This document shows positions 61,250-64,000 of a stretch of 64,000 nucleotides of DNA, in pieces. How positions within the stretch are numbered: position 1 is the first letter of the stretch; each line of letters starts with the position of its first letter. This DNA comes from Candidatus Sumerlaea chitinivorans. Its GTDB lineage: Bacteria; Sumerlaeota; Sumerlaeia; Sumerlaeales; Sumerlaeaceae. The position numbers and the translations under genes were made by a program. Below the pieces are notes generated by a model. That model did not search any database. It saw only the letters and a list, made by a program, of their open reading frames with translations, and was not told where the DNA came from. The stretch covers positions 1,703,144 through 1,767,143 of the forward strand of contig CP030759.1 in NCBI GenBank assembly GCA_003290465.1, in the 5' to 3' direction.

Positions 61250-64000
61250 ATGAAATGGCAGTGCTGGAAAACAAAGTTACTTTTGCTATCCTTTTTTGTC
61301 TTGGGCAGCTTGTCACTTGGGCAGAGCCAAGTTCCCGGCACAGTTCGAGCTCAAGCACAGGCGCTTGAGCAAGCAAGCCGCGGGACAGCAACGATTTCCT
61401 ACCACGCAAAGACAAGGCGGGTACGGTTCTTTGGCACGGACAACGCCAACGCTGTTCGCGTGACCAAGATGACGGGCTCAGCCCTTGCGGGGACCTCGGA
61501 AGAAGATACTGCCCGAGAGTTCTTAGCGCAATTCGCCCCTGCCTTCGGGGTTACTGATCCAAAAGCCGAGCTCGCCGTGATGAAAAAACGTGCGTTGCCT
61601 GACGGAGCAAGTGTGGTGCGTTTCCAGCAACAGTGGCGTGGGCTGCCCGTGATCGGTGGTGAGCTCATCGTTCATCAGACGAAAGAACGTGCGGTCACGT
61701 GCGTGATCGGGGAAGCCTCGCCCGAATTGGATCTTGACCCCGTCCCCACTGTGGGAGCGACGGCTGCGTCGCAAGTAGCAATAGAGTTGGTCGCGAAGTA
61801 TTATGGCGTGGATGCAGCCGCTCTTACCGCAACCGACCCCGTGCTTTCGGCCTTTGATCCAGCTTTGCTGAGTGTACCGGGCAGAACCAAGCCAGCACTC
61901 GTGTGGCAAATGGAAATCACAGATGATGGCACCGTGCCGGTGAGGGAATACGTACTGATTGACGCACACGCAGCTAAGCCGGTACTCCATTTTTCGAAGA
62001 TTTACCACGCAAAAAACCGAAAGACCTACAGCTGCAATAACACTTCCATCCTACCAGGAACGTTGATGCGTGAGGAGGGGCAGGCACCTGTTTCCGACGC
62101 AGACGTGAATGCAGCCCACGACGGAGCGGGAGCAACATACGACTTCTATTGGGACATCTTGGGACGCGACAGCATCGACAATGCAGGGATGATCCTCATG
62201 TCATCGGTGCGCTACTGTCCCTCATCCTCACAGTGTCCTTACGAAAATGCGTTTTGGAATGGCACGCAGATGGTCTATGGAAGGGACATGACGGCCGACG
62301 ACGTGTGCGCCCATGAGCTGACCCACGGCGTCACCGAACATGAGTCTAAGCTCTTTTACTATATGCAGTCGGGCGCCATTAACGAAGCCATGTCTGATAT
62401 TTTCGGAGAGATTGTGGACCAAGTGAATGGCCTCGGGACGGACACTCCGGCCGTGCGATGGAAACTGGGTGAGGATCTGCCAGCCTCCATTGGGATCATC
62501 CGTGATATGGCTGATCCCACTGCCTACGGCCAGCCTGACAAGGTGTCGAGTGGGCTTTACTACTGTGGCGCTGGCGATCAAGGAGGAGTCCACACAAATT
62601 CGGGCGTGGCGAACAAGTGCGCGTACCTTATGGCCGATGGAGGCACCTTCAACGGCTACACGGTCAACTCGATGGGTCTCTACAAGACGGCACGGATTTG
62701 GTATGAGGTTAACTACAACTACCTGACAAGCGCCGCCGACTTCCAAGATCTCTACGATGCCCTAATTCAAGCCACGCGTGCGCTTGTTGACACGACGGTC
62801 AACGACTACGGGGCGGGCCAGACCATCACCTCTGCTGATGTGCAAAACGTCAAGAATGCAGTGGACGCGGTCGAGATGAATCTCGCCCCAACTGGCTGCG
62901 CTGCAGTCGAGGCAGCTTACTGCTCATCGGACGGCAAAGCGCCCAACTGGATTTGGTTTGACGATCTGGAGAACCCTTCGAGCGGACGGTGGGTGCGCGG
63001 CTATGCCATCGGCGGGAATCGCTGGTACTACCCACAAAACACCCATCCGTACACGGGCTTTGATGCCACCTATGCCACGAGCGGCCAGTACAACTTCTTT
63101 GGAGATGACGACAGCGTACGAACCGACTCGTGGATTTCGATGACCCAGAGTGTGGCTTTACCAACCACTGCGAGCGCGATCTATATGCATTTCCGCCATG
63201 CTTACGACTTTGAGGCGCCTACCTATGACGGCGGAGTGATCGAATACAGCGTGGACGGTGGGGTCACGTGGCTGGATGCGGGCAGCTTGATTGACACAAA
63301 CGGTTATACGGGAACGATTACAACAGGGTTCTTAAATCCGCTCGCCGGCCGCTCCGCATTTTGCGGTACAAGTAACGGCTATATTTCTACGCGGCTGAAC
63401 CTCACGGATCTGGCCGGTCAAAACATCCGGTTCCGCTTCCGCATCGGTACGGACACGAGTGGGTATGGCTGGGGATGGTTTATTGATGATATCGGCATCT
63501 ACGTTTGCAGCTACCGCGTAGAAGAGAAACAGCGGGAGACGTTCACCGCTCTACCCAGCGGATGGATGGAGTTTGTGAAGATACCATCAAGTGGCAGTTA
63601 TGCGGGCACAAGCTATGATGCGACCAGCGGTACGCTGCGTGCATGGGTCTCCGCTGCTCCTGACCGCTACCGCATCGTTGGTTGGCTGGCAGGAGCGAGT
63701 CAGTGGCTGAATTACTCGCAAGTGGGAACCAACAACTACGTGCGGGCAAAGTTCTATGTGTACGCCGGCGGTCAGAGCGATCCATCGCAGCTCAACTCGA
63801 TTCCGAATTTCCGACTGCGGGTTTCGCATCGCTTCGCTTTGAACTCGATGCTGGAAGTTCTCCCCCACTCCAGTGCGACTGCAGGGGATGAGCCAGTTTC
63901 ATTGGAGCTTCGTCCATCGACCGATCCCACGCGCCCCTCGCTCTATCGCGTGGATCTCGCTCCAATAGATATCCCCTACCTCCAACAGAATCCTGCTCAA
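61250..64000 (+). CDS. Secreted M4 (thermolysin-type) metalloprotease, 3' end outside window
   Basis: 917 codons visible, no stop before the window edge. GGGGTGA precedes ATG 61250 by 5 bases. Signal peptide at about 8-25 (KLLLLSFFVLGSLSLGQ). Propeptide with FTP-like part (about 30-200). M4 catalytic domain (about 260-545): zinc site HELTH at 355-359, third ligand E379 in INEAMSDIFGE, and GGVHTNSGVANK with the catalytic His. After it a jelly-roll/MAM-like domain (about 565-745; FIDDIGIYVCS), then further beta-rich sequence. Degrades extracellular protein; auto-cleaved propeptide expected. Confidence 0.95.
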   Translation, partial: MKWQCWKTKLLLLSFFVLGSLSLGQSQVPGTVRAQAQALEQASRGTATISYHAKTRRVRFFGTDNANAVRVTKMTGSALAGTSEEDTAREFLAQFAPAFGVTDPKAELAVMKKRALPDGASVVRFQQQWRGLPVIGGELIVHQTKERAVTCVIGEASPELDLDPVPTVGATAASQVAIELVAKYYGVDAAALTATDPVLSAFDPALLSVPGRTKPALVWQMEITDDGTVPVREYVLIDAHAAKPVLHFSKIYHAKNRKTYSCNNTSILPGTLMREEGQAPVSDADVNAAHDGAGATYDFYWDILGRDSIDNAGMILMSSVRYCPSSSQCPYENAFWNGTQMVYGRDMTADDVCAHELTHGVTEHESKLFYYMQSGAINEAMSDIFGEIVDQVNGLGTDTPAVRWKLGEDLPASIGIIRDMADPTAYGQPDKVSSGLYYCGAGDQGGVHTNSGVANKCAYLMADGGTFNGYTVNSMGLYKTARIWYEVNYNYLTSAADFQDLYDALIQATRALVDTTVNDYGAGQTITSADVQNVKNAVDAVEMNLAPTGCAAVEAAYCSSDGKAPNWIWFDDLENPSSGRWVRGYAIGGNRWYYPQNTHPYTGFDATYATSGQYNFFGDDDSVRTDSWISMTQSVALPTTASAIYMHFRHAYDFEAPTYDGGVIEYSVDGGVTWLDAGSLIDTNGYTGTITTGFLNPLAGRSAFCGTSNGYISTRLNLTDLAGQNIRFRFRIGTDTSGYGWGWFIDDIGIYVCSYRVEEKQRETFTALPSGWMEFVKIPSSGSYAGTSYDATSGTLRAWVSAAPDRYRIVGWLAGASQWLNYSQVGTNNYVRAKFYVYAGGQSDPSQLNSIPNFRLRVSHRFALNSMLEVLPHSSATAGDEPVSLELRPSTDPTRPSLYRVDLAPIDIPYLQQNPAQ

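Noticed and set aside
1-64000. CRISPR arrays, insertion sequences, prophage or integrase genes
   Set aside because: No regular short repeats with spacers, transposase-like proteins, terminal inverted repeats or phage genes seen; the single tRNA has no adjacent integrase.

Overview
The window is a dense, moderately GC-rich stretch of bacterial chromosome carrying about 50 protein genes, one tRNA and the RNase P RNA. The organism looks like a diderm (Gram-negative-type) bacterium. Evidence is a Pal lipoprotein, an O-antigen-ligase-type protein, an E. coli-type MurB and lipobox-bearing solute-binding proteins. GTG and TTG starts are common, many genes overlap by 1-4 bases, and mobile DNA, phage genes and CRISPR arrays are absent. 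The lineage cannot be fixed from this window. The mix of YfhO, DUF2298, GT-C, U32 and GHL10 proteins would suit an uncultivated lineage such as Sumerlaeota, but that is a guess.

Layout. 1-9.9 kb: the 3' end of accA, then convergent murB behind a YfhO-like protein; a divergent family-1 solute-binding lipoprotein; a large U32 peptidase/RlhA-like protein; a GT-C membrane protein. 9.9-16.8 kb: a DUF2298 membrane protein, era, an SH3/NlpC-P60 hydrolase, queE, and a convergent M42 aminopeptidase. 16.8-25 kb: an overlapping trio (polytopic membrane protein, MutT, transglutaminase-like exported protein), nnrDE divergent from an NrtR-like NUDIX protein, and folC. 25-33 kb: lepA, glgP, pyrC and a small cysteine-rich protein on the minus strand, then rplU-rpmA with a clear intrinsic terminator. 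33-41 kb: a sigma factor with a membrane-anchored partner, a Gfo/Idh oxidoreductase, a flippase-like UPF0104 protein, and a minus-strand O-antigen ligase - PMT-type glycosyltransferase - mpg operon. 41-47.7 kb: tRNA-Pro(CGG), a DUF47-pit phosphate-uptake pair, a ROK regulator, and polA. 47.7-53 kb: a compact chaperone operon (J-like/TPR protein - grpE - hsp70) and a GHL10 glycoside-hydrolase-like protein. 53-64 kb: a CPXCG protein; pal-btuF-btuD-btuC plus a sugar-type binding protein; rnpB; mazG; a DUF362 protein; and a secreted M4 metalloprotease that runs off the window.

Themes. Much of the coding capacity is envelope and surface-glycan machinery: seven large polytopic proteins of the GT-C, YfhO, DUF2298, ligase and flippase types. 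The rest is housekeeping: translation, DNA repair and replication, NAD(P)HX repair, folate and pyrimidine synthesis. The most unusual points are a chaperone operon whose J-like domain has DPE in place of the invariant HPD, two family-1 binding proteins with no permease in sight, an NrtR-like regulator facing an NAD(P)HX-repair gene, a small uncharacterised cysteine protein next to pyrC, and several perfect inverted repeats in intergenic DNA. No clearly new multi-gene system is proven here; the chaperone operon is the best candidate for something undescribed.
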